Shown piece by piece: positions 42,509 to 55,805 of a stretch of 64,000 bases of DNA. A program made the translations under genes and the position numbers. The notes under the pieces were generated by a model, which ran no database searches, was not told where the DNA came from, and saw only the letters and a list, made by a program, of their open reading frames with translations. Source of the DNA: Saccopteryx bilineata (taxonomy: Eukaryota; Chordata; Mammalia; Chiroptera; Emballonuridae); assembly GCF_036850765.1 (NCBI RefSeq), contig NC_089501.1:16406997-16470996 (forward strand), in the 5' to 3' direction. Position 1 is the stretch's first letter. Each line of letters begins with the position of its first letter.

Positions 42509-43170
42509 CCTACCTGGTTACCTGTTGTTCTGTTCTTCATAACTTGCTTCTTTTCTTTTTCCATCTGAAATTATCATTCTGCACAAAGGACACTCTGATT
42601 TCTTGTAGAGCAGATGTAGTTGGCAATAATTTTTCAGCATATTAAAGATGTCTTTGTTTATATTTGGCAGTCATCTATTTTATTTTATTGTTGCTCTGGT
42701 AAAAACAATGTACATACCTTTCTTCTTTAGCTGCCTTTAAGTTTTTCTCTGTCATTGGGACTAAGCCATTTTATCAAAAGCAAGGTTTGGATTTCTGTGT
42801 GTTGTTTTCTTAGAGTTTTCAGAGCATCTTGAACATATGTGTTGGTATCTTTTATCAGCTCTTTGAAGAATATTTTCTCTGCATTTTCTGAGAGCCCATC
42901 TGAATATGAAATCTTTTCACTCTGTCCCATATGACTTTGCTCTATTTTCTATGATTTTTATTATTTTCCTCTATGCTTTAATTTGCATATTTTCTCTTGG
43001 CTTGTTTTTGTAACTGTTTGCCAATCCTTTCTCCTGCTGTACTAATTTCTTATTGTGTCCATTAACTGTTTATTTTTGTTATCGATTTTTTTAATTTCAG
43101 ATTTCATACTTGAGTTTTTTTCAGTCCCAATATTTTCATAAAATTCTCCATCTATAAAAATATTTTCTAG
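42151..43170 (-). repeat. Ancient L1 5' UTR/ORF1-side remnant with (CA)n
   Basis: The wording CTCTGATTTCTTGTAGAGCA, the AATACTTTTATTTTTCCTCA region and 'TTTAATTTCAGATTTCATAC' resemble old L1 5' sequence on the minus strand. A CA microsatellite lies at 42469-42505. A 67-codon minus frame here has no family. Assignment is moderate. Confidence 0.45.
42469..42505. repeat. (CA)n microsatellite
   Basis: About 18 uninterrupted AC/CA units, so probably polymorphic. Confidence 0.95.
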
Positions 43171-43557
43171 GCCCTGGCCGGTTGGCTCAGCGGTAGAGCG
43201 TCGGCCTAGCGTGCGGAGGACCCGAGTTCGATTCCGGCCAGGGCACACAGGAGAAGCGCCCATTTGCTTCTCCACCCCTCCGCCGCGCCTTCCTCTCTGT
43301 CTCTCTCTTCCCCTCCTGCAGCCAAGGCTCCATTGGAGCAAAGATGGCCCGGGTGCCGGGGATGGCTCTGTGGCCTCTGCCTCAGGTGCTAGAGTGGCTC
43401 TGGTTGCAACATGGCGACGCCCAGGATGGGCAGAGCATCGTCCCCTGGTGGGCAGAGCGTCGCCCCTGGTGGGCGTGCCGGGTGGATCCCGGTCGGAAGC
43501 ATGCGGGAGTCTGTCTGACTGTCTCTCCCTGTTTCCAGCTTCAGAAAAATGCAAAAA
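43171..43557 (+). mobile_element. Type 1 (VES-like) SINE
   Basis: Head GCCCTGGCCGGTTGGCTCAG, B-box AGTTCGATTCC, and a body including the doubled CCCCTGGTGGGC module. It ends in GCAAAAAATATATATATA. A short duplication ATATTTTCT is at 43160-43168 and after the tail. Low divergence. Open frames up to 170 codons across it are not genes. Confidence 0.95.
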
Positions 43558-43570
43558 ATATATATATATA

Positions 43571-44105
43571 TTTTCTCCAGTTCCTACTACATCTTTTAAA
43601 ATAGAGTCATAATTATTTTAAAGTTTTTATGAGCATACTGTAATGTGTGAAATACAAATATATTATTTTCTTGATTTTCAATTTTATTTGCTCATATCTT
43701 GGCAAGTCTAATACAGTACTTGTTGTTTGAATTATAAACACTGTGGATAAAAATTGTAGGTGTTCTGGCTGATATATCACTCCTTCAAATAGAGTTCATC
43801 CATGCTCTGTTAGGGAGATTGAATGGGGATCAGTACCTTAAAGTAGCAATAAACAGCTGAGCCAAATCTTTTGCACATTTGATATTACTTCATCTACTTC
43901 TGTTTCCTCCTATTCCTAGAACAAAAAATCCAGGTAAGTAACTGAGAGGCTAGGCTTCCTGATTGAAATTATTTTCTGACTCATCAAAACATTCAAACCT
44001 CTATTCATAGAAGTTTTCTTAGTACTTTTTATCTACTTTACTCATATGACTTCTAAATTTTTAATGTTATTGATAAGAAAACTTATTTCATATAAGTTCA
44101 GTTCT
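43571..44105. other. Unassigned, possibly old L1
   Basis: May continue the old L1 sequence left of the VES, but the wording is too decayed to be sure. No gene. Confidence 0.35.
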
Positions 44106-44118
44106 CTGGTCATATTTT

Positions 44119-44506
44119 TTTTTTGTATTTTTCTGAAGCTAGAAATGGGGAGAGACAGTCAGACAGACTCCCGCATGCGCCTGACCGGGATCCACCCGAC
44201 ACGCCCACAGGGGGCGACGCTCTGCCCACCAGGGGGTGATGCTCTGCCCCTCCGGGGGCGTCGCTCTATTGTGACCAGAGCCACTCTAGCGCCTGGGGCA
44301 GAGGCCAAGGAGCCATCCCCAGCGCCCGGGCTATCTTTGCTCCAATGGAGCCTTGGCTGCGGGAGGGGAAGAGAAAGACAGAGAGGAAGGAGAGGGGGAG
44401 GGGGGAGAAGCAGATGGACGCTTCTCTTGTGTGCCTTGGCCGGGAATCGAACCCGGGACTTCTGCACGCCAGGCCAACGCTCTACCACTGAGCCAACCAG
44501 CCAGGG
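44119..44506 (-). mobile_element. Type 1 (VES-like) SINE
   Basis: The minus strand starts GCCCTGGCTGGTTGGCTCAG, with B-box GGTTCGATTCC, the long body and an A-tail at 44119. The duplication CTGGTCATATTTT is at 44106-44118 and 44507-44519. It forms an inverted pair with the plus-strand copy at 43171. The 176-codon frame (44046-44576) is a by-product. Confidence 0.96.
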
Positions 44507-44860
44507 CTGGTCATATTTTCTCATCAGGATTTTAATCTCTCTAGCCTCTAATTTTTTTATATATATATATTTTTAATTTTAATGCAGTGACATTGATAAA
44601 TCAGGGTACATATGTTCCGAGAGAACATCTCCAGATTATTTTGACCTTTGATTATGCTGCATACCCCTCACTCAAAGTCAAATCGTCCTCCATCACCTTC
44701 TATCTGGTTTTCTTTGTGCCCCTACCCTCCCCCCACTCCCTCCCTCTCCTTCCTCGCCCCTTCCCCACCCCTCCACCCCACTCCCTGTTACCATCACATT
44801 TTTGTCCATGTCTCTGAGTCTCATTTTTATGTCCCATCTATGCATTGGTTCATATAGTTC

Positions 44861-45070
44861 TTAGTTTTTTTCTGATTTACTTATTTCACTCTGTATAATG
44901 TTATCAAGGTCCATCCATGTTATTGTAAATGATCCGATGTCATCATTTCTTATGTCTGAGTAGTATTCCATAGTGTATATGTACCAAAGTTTTTTAATCC
45001 ACTCATCCTCTGACGGACACTTGGGCTGTTTCCAGATCTTCGCTATTGTGAACAATGCTGCTATAAACAT
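44861..45070 (-). pseudogene. L1 ORF2 C-terminal fragment (twin-primed L1, 3' part)
   Basis: A 69-codon frame with the end of ORF2: [34 protein letters not shown] and [16 protein letters not shown]. It is separated from the rest of ORF2 by the inversion, so it cannot make a functional protein. Confidence 0.9.
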
Positions 45071-45072
45071 AG

Positions 45073-46494
45073 CAAAAAACTACTGGACCTGATAAATGAA
45101 TTCAGCAAGGTGGTAGGATATAAAATTAATACTCAGAAATCAGAGGCATTTTTATACACCAACAATGAACAATCAGAAAGAGAAATTAAGGAAACAATCC
45201 CTTTCACTATTACAACCAAAAAAATAAAGTACCTAGGAGTACATTTAACCAAGGAGACTAAAGACTTATACTTGGAAAATTATAAAACATTGATAAAAGA
45301 AATCAAGGAAGATACAAACAAGTGGAAGCATATACCATGCTCATGGTTACAAAGAATAAACATCATTAAAATGTCTATCTTACCTAAAGTAATTTATAAA
45401 TTCAATGCAATACCAATTAAAATACCAGTGACATACTTTAAAGATATAGATCATATATTCCAAAAATTTATATGGAACCAAAAGAGAACATGAATAGCCT
45501 CAGCAATCTTAAAAAAGAAGAATAAAGGGGGAGGTATCACACTTCTTGATATCAAGCTATACTACAAGGCCATTGTACTCAAAACAGCCTGGTACTGGCA
45601 TAAGAACAGGCATACAGATCAATGGAACAGAACTAAACCCACAGCTCTATGGACAACTGATATCTGTGTCAAAGGAGGTAAGGAAATACAATGGAGTAAA
45701 GATAGCCTCTTTAACAAATGGTGTTGGGAAAATTGGACAGCAACCTGCAAAAAAATGAAACTAGACCACCAACTTACACCATTCACAAAAATAAACTCAA
45801 AATGGATTAAAGACTTAAATGTAAGGCGTGAAACCATAAGCATCTTAGAAGAAAACATAGGCAGTAGCTCTCTGACATCTCTCGCAGCGATATATTTGCT
45901 GATTTATCTCCACAGGCAAGTGAAATAAAAGACAAGATAAACAAATGGGACTATATCAAACTAAAAAGCTTTTGCATGGCCAAAGACAATAAGAACGGAA
46001 TAAAAAGACAAACTACACAATGGGAGAACATATTTGACAATATGTCTGATAAGGGGTTAATAACCAAAATTTATAAAGAACTTGTAAATCTCAACACCAG
46101 AAAGACAAACAATCCAATCAAAAAAATGGGCAAAAGAAATGAATAGACACTTCTCCAAAGAGGATATACAGATGGCCAATAGGCATATGAAAAAATGCTC
46201 AACATCATTAATCATTAGAGAAATGCAAGTTCAAACCACAATGAGATATCACCTCACACCGGTTAGAATGGCGCTCATCAACAAAACAACACAGAATAAG
46301 TGCTGGCGAGGATGTGGAGAAAAGGGAACCCTCCTGCACTGCTGGTGGGAATGCAGACTGGTGCAGCCTCTGTGGAAAACAGTATGGAGATTCCTCAAAA
46401 AATTGAAAATTGAACTGCCTTTTGACCCAGCCATCCCACTTTTAGGAATATACCCCAAGGACACCATAGAATGGTTCCAGAAGGAGAAATGCAC
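45073..46494 (+). pseudogene. L1 ORF2 middle fragment, inverted and frameshifted
   Basis: Frames at 45110-45493 ([56 protein letters not shown]), 45546-45758 ([15 protein letters not shown]) and 46139-46507 ([31 protein letters not shown]) are pieces of one ORF2 region, from thumb to Cys-rich domain. Between them are frame breaks and stops. It lacks endonuclease and polymerase core. The wording ([12 protein letters not shown] rather than [12 protein letters not shown]) shows a different, older subfamily than the L1s at 12075 and 21305. Confidence 0.92.
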
Positions 46495-46509
46495 CTCTAG
46501 CCTCTAATT

Positions 46510-47600
46510 CTGTTCTTCAACTCCTCTATTCTACAAAGCTCTTTTGATTTCTATATCTCCCAGTAGTGTGCCCCTGTCTAGGAAATATCCAGGTTTTTAA
46601 CTCCTTGCTTTACATCTAGTTAGAGAAAATATCAAGAAGGAGAAAGCAATTGCCAAATGTCAACTCATTCTTCACAGTTATTACTTCTATAGAATTTTGC
46701 TCTTCTATTTCTGGTTGCTTCATTAGTTATTTTATAATTTTAAATAAATGTTTATTACTATTATGTTGTTACTTAGATTGGTTTTTCTAGTTATTAGGTG
46801 GAGCATTGGTGTTCTGCAGGGTGCTTCTCCATATTCCAATATGGAAATATACTTTCATTTTTTAGGATAGTTTTGAGGTATATAAATAATATGTTCAAAG
46901 TTATTTTTAAGGATTTTAAAGATATATCGATATTTTCAGGCATCTATTATTTCTTCTGAAAATCAGCTTTCATTTTAATATTTACTTGTCAAGTATTAAG
47001 GTAATCATTTATTCTTTCTCTGCATCCTCAAGTGTGTTGGGTGAGTAGGGGGATGCAAAAATATAAGTGTTATCAATTAAATACCAAATTAATTACCCTT
47101 GCAAATGTCACAGGACTCCTCCAACTGCTTATATCAGCAAATTACAATAGAATACAATATGCTTTATTAATATTTTTTTACAATTTGTATTTAATCCTAA
47201 TCTTACACATAAGGCTCACCAGTAGTCTTAAGTTGATTTTTATTTCTATCATTTCTGTTACCTGAAGCTTGCACTCTAGTCGATTCTCAGAAGGATTCAT
47301 GGGAACAACAATCCTGACTTCTTTTATATTGATGACACTTTTCTGTAGCCTTCACTTTTGAAAATCTAGTAGCAGATATAATATCCTTAGTTTATATTTT
47401 CTTTCATTGATTTCTTATATAATTTAATCTATATTTTTCTGGCTTAAAAAAAGTGAGAGTATAAAATGAGAAAGATTTGCTTTTTGTACCCTATTCTGTC
47501 TTTTGACTTGGCATTTTTACTGGCCTGACTCAAGGTTTTTTGTGTGTTTTTTTCAATTTCTTTCTCCAGCATCATTTTTGCTGAGATAATTGGAAATCCA
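46510..47600. other. Unassigned, with possible old L1 5' scraps
   Basis: No gene. 'TTTTCAGGCATCTATTATTT' and 'CTTCTGAAAATCAGCTTTCA' near 46930-46970 resemble old minus-strand L1 ORF1-side sequence, but continuity is poor. Confidence 0.35.
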
Positions 47601-48875
47601 TATGCAAAAAAAAAAAAAAATGAAACTTGACTACAGTTTGTCCCCCTGCACAAAAATTAATTCAAAATGAATCAAACATCTAAACATAAGACCTGAAACT
47701 ATAAATTACATAGAAAAAAACATAAGTACTAAGCTCATGAACCTTGGCTGCAGAGAACAATTTATGAATTTAACCCCAAAGGCAAGGGAAGTAAAGGCAA
47801 AAATAAATAAATGGAACTACATCAAATTAAAAAACTTCTGCACAGCAAAAGAAACTGACAGCAAAACAAATAGGCAGCCAACTAAATGGTAGATGATATT
47901 TGCAAACAGCTCCGATAAAGGGTTACTATCCAAAATATGTAAAGAACTCACAAAGCTCAGCAATAAACAAGCAAACCATCCATTTAAAAAGGGGGAGAGG
48001 GCCTGAACAGACACTTCTCCCAAGAGGACATACAAATGGCCAACACTTATATGAAAGGATGCTCATCTTCACTAGCTATTCGAGAAATGCAAATCAAAAC
48101 TACAGTGAGATACCACCTCATATCTGTTAGATTAGCTATTATCAATAAGACAGGTAATAATAAGTGTTGGAGAGGCTGTGGAGAAAAAGGAACCCTCATT
48201 CACCGCTAGTAAGAATGCAAATTAGTACAACCATCATGAAATAAAATATGGTGGTTCCTAAAAAAAATTAAGACTAGAACTACCATATGACACAGCAATT
48301 CTTCTACTTGGCATTTACCCCCCCCCCCAAATTTGAAAACATTGGTGCGTAAAAGCACACGTACCCCATGTTCATCACAGCATTATTCACAGTGGCCAAG
48401 ACGTGGAAACAATTAAAGTGTCCCTCGATAGAGAATTGGATAAAGAAGACGTGGTACATATATACAATAAAATATGACTCAGACATAAGAAATGATGACA
48501 TAGTGACATTTATGACAACATGAAGGAATCTTGAGAACATCATATTGAGTGAAATAAGTAAATCAGAAAAGCTAACTACTGTAATATTTCACACATAGGT
48601 GGGATATAAAACCAAGACTCATGAACATAGATAAAAGTGACGTGGTTACCAGGGGAAAGGGGACATAGAGAAAGGGGATGGGGGAAGGGGTTGGGAGGAA
48701 GGGTGTAAAGAGGAACATATATAAGATGACGGAAAATGATTTGATTTTGAGTAATGGGTATAGAACATAATCAACAGCTCAAATGCTATAGAAATGTTTA
48801 CCTGAAATCTATATACTTTTATTGATTAATGTCACCCTGTTAATTTTCTAAATAAAAATTTAAAAAAATTTTAAA
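47601..48875 (+). mobile_element. 5'-truncated L1, decayed
   Basis: Starts after an A-run with the sequence for [17 protein letters not shown] and runs through the ORF2 C-terminus (nucleotide phrases for [67 protein letters not shown]) to a 3' UTR and A-rich end (AATAAAAATTTAAAAAAATT). There are many stops and shifts, including TAG after CACCGC near 48207. No clear target duplication was found, so the insertion is older than the one at 12075. Confidence 0.88.
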
Positions 48876-49917
48876 GTTATATTGATTTTTTAATTTTTTT
48901 TGAGACTACATTTTAGTATTGGTAGTTCTAGATTGATATCCTTAAGAATGTAAAGCTAGATTATCATAAACTGAACTTATCCATGAAATAACACACAGGT
49001 TAAAAAACAGAATGCTAGCAATGCAATAAAAAATGTTTTCTGTCTTTTTACTGCCTGCATGGCTAACCACGATCATGATTTATAATAGTTAATCATAGAC
49101 GGATTGTGTGTGTTTTACAGAAATGGAATTTCTATACAGACATTGAGATCATTTCTCTTTTTAAGTGTTTTAAAATGTAAAATTTCAAAGTATTATGTCT
49201 TTGCATGTTCATGCTTTCATTGAATGTTTATTATTTCTATTTTTGATATATCTTTTTTATTTGAAATTATATTTTATTGAAGTGAACTATTTTAAGATAT
49301 TGCAAGATAAATATTGAAAAATGTATTATTTTAATTACTCTACTAATTTCAAAGTGTACCAACCACCAAAAAATTAATGGTTATTCCTCCTCACAATGTT
49401 TTTTGTAATATAGAGTTTATTGTATGTGTGACTTTAACATGTTTACAGAAGTATATCAAACTGAATTTGCATTAAATTGGACCTCTTGTAGTTGACCTTA
49501 AAACTTGTTATTGGAAAATGGAATTAATAAACTTACATATATTAATCTACTAGATAATATATAAATTCAACTACTATATTCTTAGCACCAAAAAACAATT
49601 ACTATAAAACCTGTAACAGAAACCTCAAAGATTTTTCTTCATCTCTCTAAGAATGTTTAACACTTTTCTCTGACCTTATGATTTATTGTATATAAAAACA
49701 TTTTATTAAATATAAACATGCATCCAGATATTAAGTGTTATTATAACACCATTTTTAGTATAATGGATTATAAATTGATGTAATGCACATAAGCTGAATC
49801 AATTGTAGCTGCTCTGTATCTCTATGTAGTAATTTTTCTTAATTGAAAATTACAGATTTCCAAATATATTTTTTCTATATGTAAAACATTCAATATAAAA
49901 TATGCATGTGCTTAAAC
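48876..49917. other. Unassigned AT-rich intergenic DNA
   Basis: No gene or named repeat recognised. Confidence 0.4.
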
Positions 49918-49925
49918 TGTTATCT

Positions 49926-50329
49926 CAATGGTAGTCAAACTGGTTTCTACTGCCCACTAGTGGGCGTTCCAGCTTTCATGGTGGATGGTAGTGGAGCAAC
50001 CAACGTATAAATAAAAAGATAGATTTAACTATAGTAAATTGTTTTATAAAGATTTATTCTTCCAAACTTAGTGAAAATCCAACATAAAGTACTTGGTAAG
50101 TAATAATTATTATATGCTTTAATTTGCTGTAACTCTGCTTTATAAATTTTATAAAGTTACTTTCCTACTTTAAAATTTAATTTGCTGTAACTCTGCTTTA
50201 TAAATTTTATAAAGTTACTTTCCTACTTATAAATCACCATTACTGTGGAACCGGTGGGCGGTTAGAAAATTTTACTACTAACAGAGATACAAAAGTGGGC
50301 AGTAGGTATAAAAAGGTTGACTACCCCTG
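49926..50329 (-). mobile_element. hAT-like MITE, family I (copy 2)
   Basis: Opposite orientation to the copy at 18413. It ends GGTTGACTACCCCTG on the plus strand (the intact terminal repeat) and begins with the damaged CAATGGTAGTCAAAC. Flanks TGTTATCT (49918-49925) and GGTTATCT (50329-50336) suggest an 8-bp duplication. It contains a 51-bp exact tandem duplication (50120-50170 and 50178-50228) absent from copy 1. No coding. Confidence 0.82.
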
Positions 50330-50336
50330 GTTATCT

Positions 50337-50554
50337 AATTAAAACTCTATTTCCTCTCTAAGGCAACTATTGAGAACTGAAAGCTTGTGCAGTAAGTTGC
50401 CAACACATGTTCCTTCAATAAATATTTTGGACAGCTTTTCCATATCAAGGATTATATTAGAAATTCAAACATAAATGAGACATGATAACTTGTGTTTTAA
50501 TTATAGAAGGATAATTGTGGACATGGTAGGAATACTAATTACCAAGCTATTATG
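50337..50554. other. Unassigned intergenic DNA
   Basis: Nothing recognised. Confidence 0.35.
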
Positions 50555-50745
50555 AAATTTACTATAGGCTAAGGTTATTACAGATAGTATATCATCTAAT
50601 TCTTGTAATTGCATATGATAAAAAGTTTATTTTGAATATTTTATATGAAAAAACTGATGCTTAAATAGTATTAGTGGCCAACCCAAAATTAAGCGTACAG
50701 TAAGTCCAGGGGCTAAAATTAGGTGTGTGCTTTTCTTACATTAAT
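50555..50745 (+). repeat. Possible MIR remnant
   Basis: 'GTATATCATCTAATTCTTGT' followed by the ATATGAAAAAACTGATGCTT and 'AACCCAAAATTAAGCGTACA' wording follows MIR order but is weak. Confidence 0.4.
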
Positions 50746-52920
50746 GCTCAAGATTTTTTCATTATAGACCATATAATTTGTCAGATAATTTTTAATGTAA
50801 TAATTTGACATTGCTATATAAGCATATAATTAATCTCTTATTGGGATTTAGTTTTTTAAGTTCAAAGATTGACTATTATTAACACTCATACATTGGGACT
50901 CAGAGAAAATGTTATTTTATCTTATTAAGAGTCTGTTAAAGTTTATTACAAAACCATTGTCCTATGATTTTGTTTTTAAATACTTAATTACATTCTATAT
51001 TATAATGTGCTGATGCACTTTTAAAGAATAATAATACTTTTTTCTTATTTCTATTTATATATGAGTAATTTATAGCGAAGTCAAATAACTTTCAACTATT
51101 TGTAATGGCAATGTTAGGACTTGAATAATGAGAGTCATTTGTTAGACTAAAGTAACTTTACTTCAGTTTTCATTTATTTGTATAGGTCAGTAAATCTTTC
51201 AATTTACCTTAAAGGCTCAAGAAACTCATTCAAAGTTTGTCTAAAGGAAAATTATACTCCTAGTGGGAAACATTATTCTAGATGGGATACTGCAACATCA
51301 TGATGTGCTATATAGTTACAAAGATTGGTTCTTCTGGAAAGATATTATTTTTAAAGTATCTGGTGTATGTTTATGGTTTATAACAGAAATTTATTCAATC
51401 AGTCTTTTTGAATTATGACTACTGTATAGTCATCCCAAATCTAAGATTAAATCTAAAGAAAATAACTAATACATTAATATTTCTTGAGTTTAAAACAATG
51501 GTAAATTAGAATATTTGAACTTCTAGACCCTTCATAATTCATTATTAGAGTCAAAACTTAAGTTGAAAGTGACCTAAAGATACAATTTATTAATATTTTC
51601 TTTCTGTAAGAAAGCATTTTTCCTAGATATATTTTAGTGCAAAGAAAAAAATATAAAAGGAAAGTAAATATATTAAATTTTTATTTCTAAAAAAATTATA
51701 TATGAATACCATTTAAAAACTTGTTTACCTGTCCTGAGGGTTATGTGATTATTTTTATTCTAGTGTTTCTTAAATATGTACAAATATAAATGGTTACAAC
51801 TATGAATTGAAAAACCAAAGTAAATTTGTAAGTTAAATACAAACAAAACTAGAAAGTTAATAGCATTCTAATCAAATGATTAATTTGATGGACAATTTGA
51901 CATTTTGCTGAAACTGAATTGTCATAGGGTGACTTGCATACTGACAGTATTGCATGGATCATTGTGATTTTTGCATATCTGTGTTGCCATGTAAAGTCTG
52001 GTGAGTTAATCCACTATTTTCCTGTAGTTAAACTTTTGAAAGACATTTATGCAAATATAATGTCCTAATTAACATTTGGTTCTCAGATAGTAGTGATGAA
52101 CGCCATATATTTTTTTTGTTCTTATTAGTTTGCTACAGTAAAGACACTAAGACAAATATAATTGACCAAATAATAGTATGCATTGAAATTGGATGGCAAG
52201 TAATGGTTTTCATCTAAACCATTTCTAAATTAAGTAAAGATATTGTAATAGCTTATCAATTTTATTATGTTGAATATCAAAAGACATAACATTAATGAGC
52301 ATGGAAGGGTAGAGATGACATACTGATCTGCTAACTCATCAGCCCAAAGGCACTAGTGATATCTGAATAAAATTTAGAGACCTCTTCCTTTTTAAATAAT
52401 TTTTGCAATATATTGCTAATCCTCAGTGGTTAATTCTGTGGGTTTTTTAGAATTAATTTATATACTAATGACAGAATACTCTATGATCTTAAAGCCACAA
52501 TTTTTTCAAGCTAATCATCTGTGTCTATAACACCCTTGAAATTTCTAATCTGGTTCTGAAAGAAATTTCAAATACCAGTGCAATGAGGAAATTTTATCAA
52601 GTTATCTAGGTATGTTATTTTAAATTCAACTGAATGTTTTTATTACATCAGCCTTTGAGAAGTTATAAATATTTCAAATATCTTCTTGCAATCTTTGGCT
52701 TATTTTTTCAATATCTTTAGGTTATTTCTTAAGAAAAATAGTTTAAAAAATTTAATATAGTCAATTTGGTGTGTGTGTGTGTGCATGTGTGTGTATATGT
52801 GTGTCCTATTTAATATGTCCTTCCCTACTCCATGGTGCAAATACTATTTGCATTTTTAACAAAATAAAATTTTGGCTTTTAACACTCAAGTTCTGAATCC
52901 ATTCATAATTAATTTTTATG
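50746..52920. other. Unassigned AT-rich intergenic DNA
   Basis: About 2.2 kb without gene, RNA or named repeat. A short (GT)n lies at about 52770-52804. Confidence 0.45.
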
Positions 52921-52921
52921 T

Positions 52922-53572
<651 letters not shown>

Positions 53573-53904
53573 TTTTCCATATACATACCCAACCATTCCA
53601 GATCATTTTGTAGTCTCTCCTTTTCCCACTGCTCTGTACCACCTTAGTCCATATATCACATTTTCATTTAAGTAGGGTCATTTTCTAGGACCTCTATCCT
53701 CTTCTATTTGTTAAGTCCTGCCAAGTTCCATCCTGTTAGTATTACTACAGGTTGAAAATCTCACTTGATAGATCAAATATTCCTACTTTTCACCACTTTA
53801 ATCTGTGTCACCATCAGTCTTCTTAATACAATATTTGTTTGGATTCATAGCCAAAGTTTTAACAGAGAAGGAGGCAAGGCAAGCAAAGATAAAGAATTTC
53901 TAGG
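53573..53904. other. Unassigned intergenic DNA
   Basis: Nothing recognised. Confidence 0.35.
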
Positions 53905-54640
53905 AATTCCAAGAGCTACAGATAAAGGAATTTCCAAGAGCTACAGATAAAGGAATTTCTAGGAATGAACAAATAAGTTTGAGAAAGAAAATAAAAAGTA
54001 ATTGAAAATCTAGAAATTAAAGACATAATGATTAAACAAAAACTTATTGGATGATTTAAACAATGAAAACACAGCTGAATGGAGATGTTGTAAGCTAGTT
54101 GATATATCTAAGCAAATCACTAAAATGCTGCACAGAAAGATAAAAAAAAGTAAATATGAAAAAGTAGACATGATCTACCTGAGAGAATTCAATAATTTAA
54201 TGTATCCACATAGAATCACAAAGGGAGAAATAGAAAGTGGAGAAGTGATATTTGAAAGAAAAGGATACAATTGTTTAGAACTATAGCAAATAAAAATTAT
54301 AGATCCAGAATTTGTAAAATATTATAAAGAGTAAACAAAAACCATTCTGAGTCCAAACAAATCATGGTGAAACTGTGGAACACATAGGGAAAAAAGAAAG
54401 TCTTTAATGCAAACAGAAGAAAGACATACCAGATGAAACAGTGACAATAGGATAATAGCCAAATTCTCAATTGCAGCCATAAAGGGCAGAGATTGTACAA
54501 TAATATCTTCAAATCATTGAGAAAAATTATCAACCTACCTTTGATTCCCAGAAATATTACCTTTTAGAAAAATTATGAATTAAAATACAAACAAAAACAG
54601 GTATTCTCTAGGATATAATACAAAAAAAGAACAGAAAAAT
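53905..54640 (+). repeat. Ancient L1/HAL1 ORF1 remnant
   Basis: Decayed ORF1-type wording on the plus strand: AATGCTGCACAGAAAGATAA, GAGAAGTGATATTTGAAAGA, 'AAACAAATCATGGTGAAACT', 'GGCAGAGATTGTACAATAAT', 'ATCTTCAAATCATTGAGAAA' and 'CAACCTACCTTTGATTCCCA' correspond to the RRM and C-terminal domains of an ORF1-like protein. A 25-bp tandem duplication lies at 53909-53958. No intact frame; the longest is 79 codons. Confidence 0.6.
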
Positions 54641-55805
54641 AATCTGCACATGAAGGTCTGAAAGAATGATAAGCAAATCAAATGATAAATGAGTATGTGA
54701 TCAGCTCACTGCTTGATCTTTATCTTCAGGAGTGCTTCAGGATGACATTTGGTCAACTTTTTTAAAGATTGCTTCTACTTTGGCCTGTCACCAGGAAGAG
54801 TGACTGACTAGAAATACCTAAGTCCTGATAAAGTTTCTGCCTCAATGCAAACCTCTGGGTCCATATAGGACAAGGACAAGGCTCAAATATCAGACCAGAA
54901 CTCTCCCATTGGTACCCTCCTCAGGTACTGTATTCTTTCCTTTTGTCTGTTGCTCGTAGCTCTAGGCTCTGATTTCAAATTGCATTTGTGTGTCCTTTTG
55001 TTTAGTTTTCCTTTTGAGTATGTATGTTTGTATTTGGGGGTGGGTTTACTTATGAGGGTGATGCAATGGTGAGATCATCTAAGGTTCTTCTTCTACCTCC
55101 TATGAGGTGTAGAAAAATATGTTCTGCTGATATCTGTCCTGAGGGCCACCAGAACACCCAGTTGAATAAGATGCTGGTCACAGCTGTTTGACAATTTTTG
55201 TCACCTATAAATAACAAATACAGCCTTTGTAGTTATGAAGAGAATAGCATTTCTAAAGCAAAACTGAGTTGAATGACTTTACTTCATAGAAGCAGTCATA
55301 TTTCATTCTGCTTATTTCCAAATGTTAAAATCAACATCACAAAAATAAATGACCTTTAAAATCATAATGTGTAATGGAAACAAAAAATGTCTAACACCAA
55401 TAGCAGAGTCCTTTTAATTTTTTTTCTTTATAAGATTCAATGAAGTTGTATTCTTCACTATGGAGGTATTATCCTAGTTAAGTGTGTATTTATATCTGAG
55501 CGAGAGCTGGTGAAATGTAGTAAGTATAAATCAGCACCTTTTACTAGATAGTCATATTTTACTCCAAAGTGACTATGATACTCTAGTAATTTATCTGTAG
55601 CAACTCAAAATTTTCTTCATGTGAAGTTATTTACTAAAACTTGTGTTTAGTGACCTGGAATTTTTTTTTTCATTTGGACATTGGTTAAGATGCTTTGGTT
55701 AGGATTTGGTCTTAATATATTTCTTTAGAGAATGTTGTGAGTTATATGAATCACATATCTATTTAAAAATTGAGTATAGGTAGTACAAAAATGGCCTTAA
55801 TGCAG
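54641..55805. other. Unassigned intergenic DNA
   Basis: No gene or named repeat recognised. Confidence 0.4.

Larger units (their letters stand above)
44554..46494. mobile_element. Twin-primed (5'-inverted) L1
   Basis: The left part (44554-45072) is the L1 3' end on the minus strand (C-terminus [18 protein letters not shown]... and 3' UTR). The right part (45073-46494) is the preceding L1 segment on the plus strand, from the end of the reverse transcriptase ([20 protein letters not shown]) to [10 protein letters not shown]. In L1 coordinates the outer end of the inverted part and the start of the 3' part are adjacent, so almost nothing was lost at the switch. The whole is bounded by a 15-bp duplication CTCTAGCCTCTAATT (44539-44553 and 46495-46509). 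This is the classical product of twin priming during target-primed reverse transcription. Confidence 0.95.

Noticed and set aside
43042..43612. Frames of 170, 133 and 86 codons
   Set aside because: They cover a VES SINE, which is stop-poor in several frames. The same by-products occur at 29467, 32029, 40953, 41061, 41337, 41503 and 44046.
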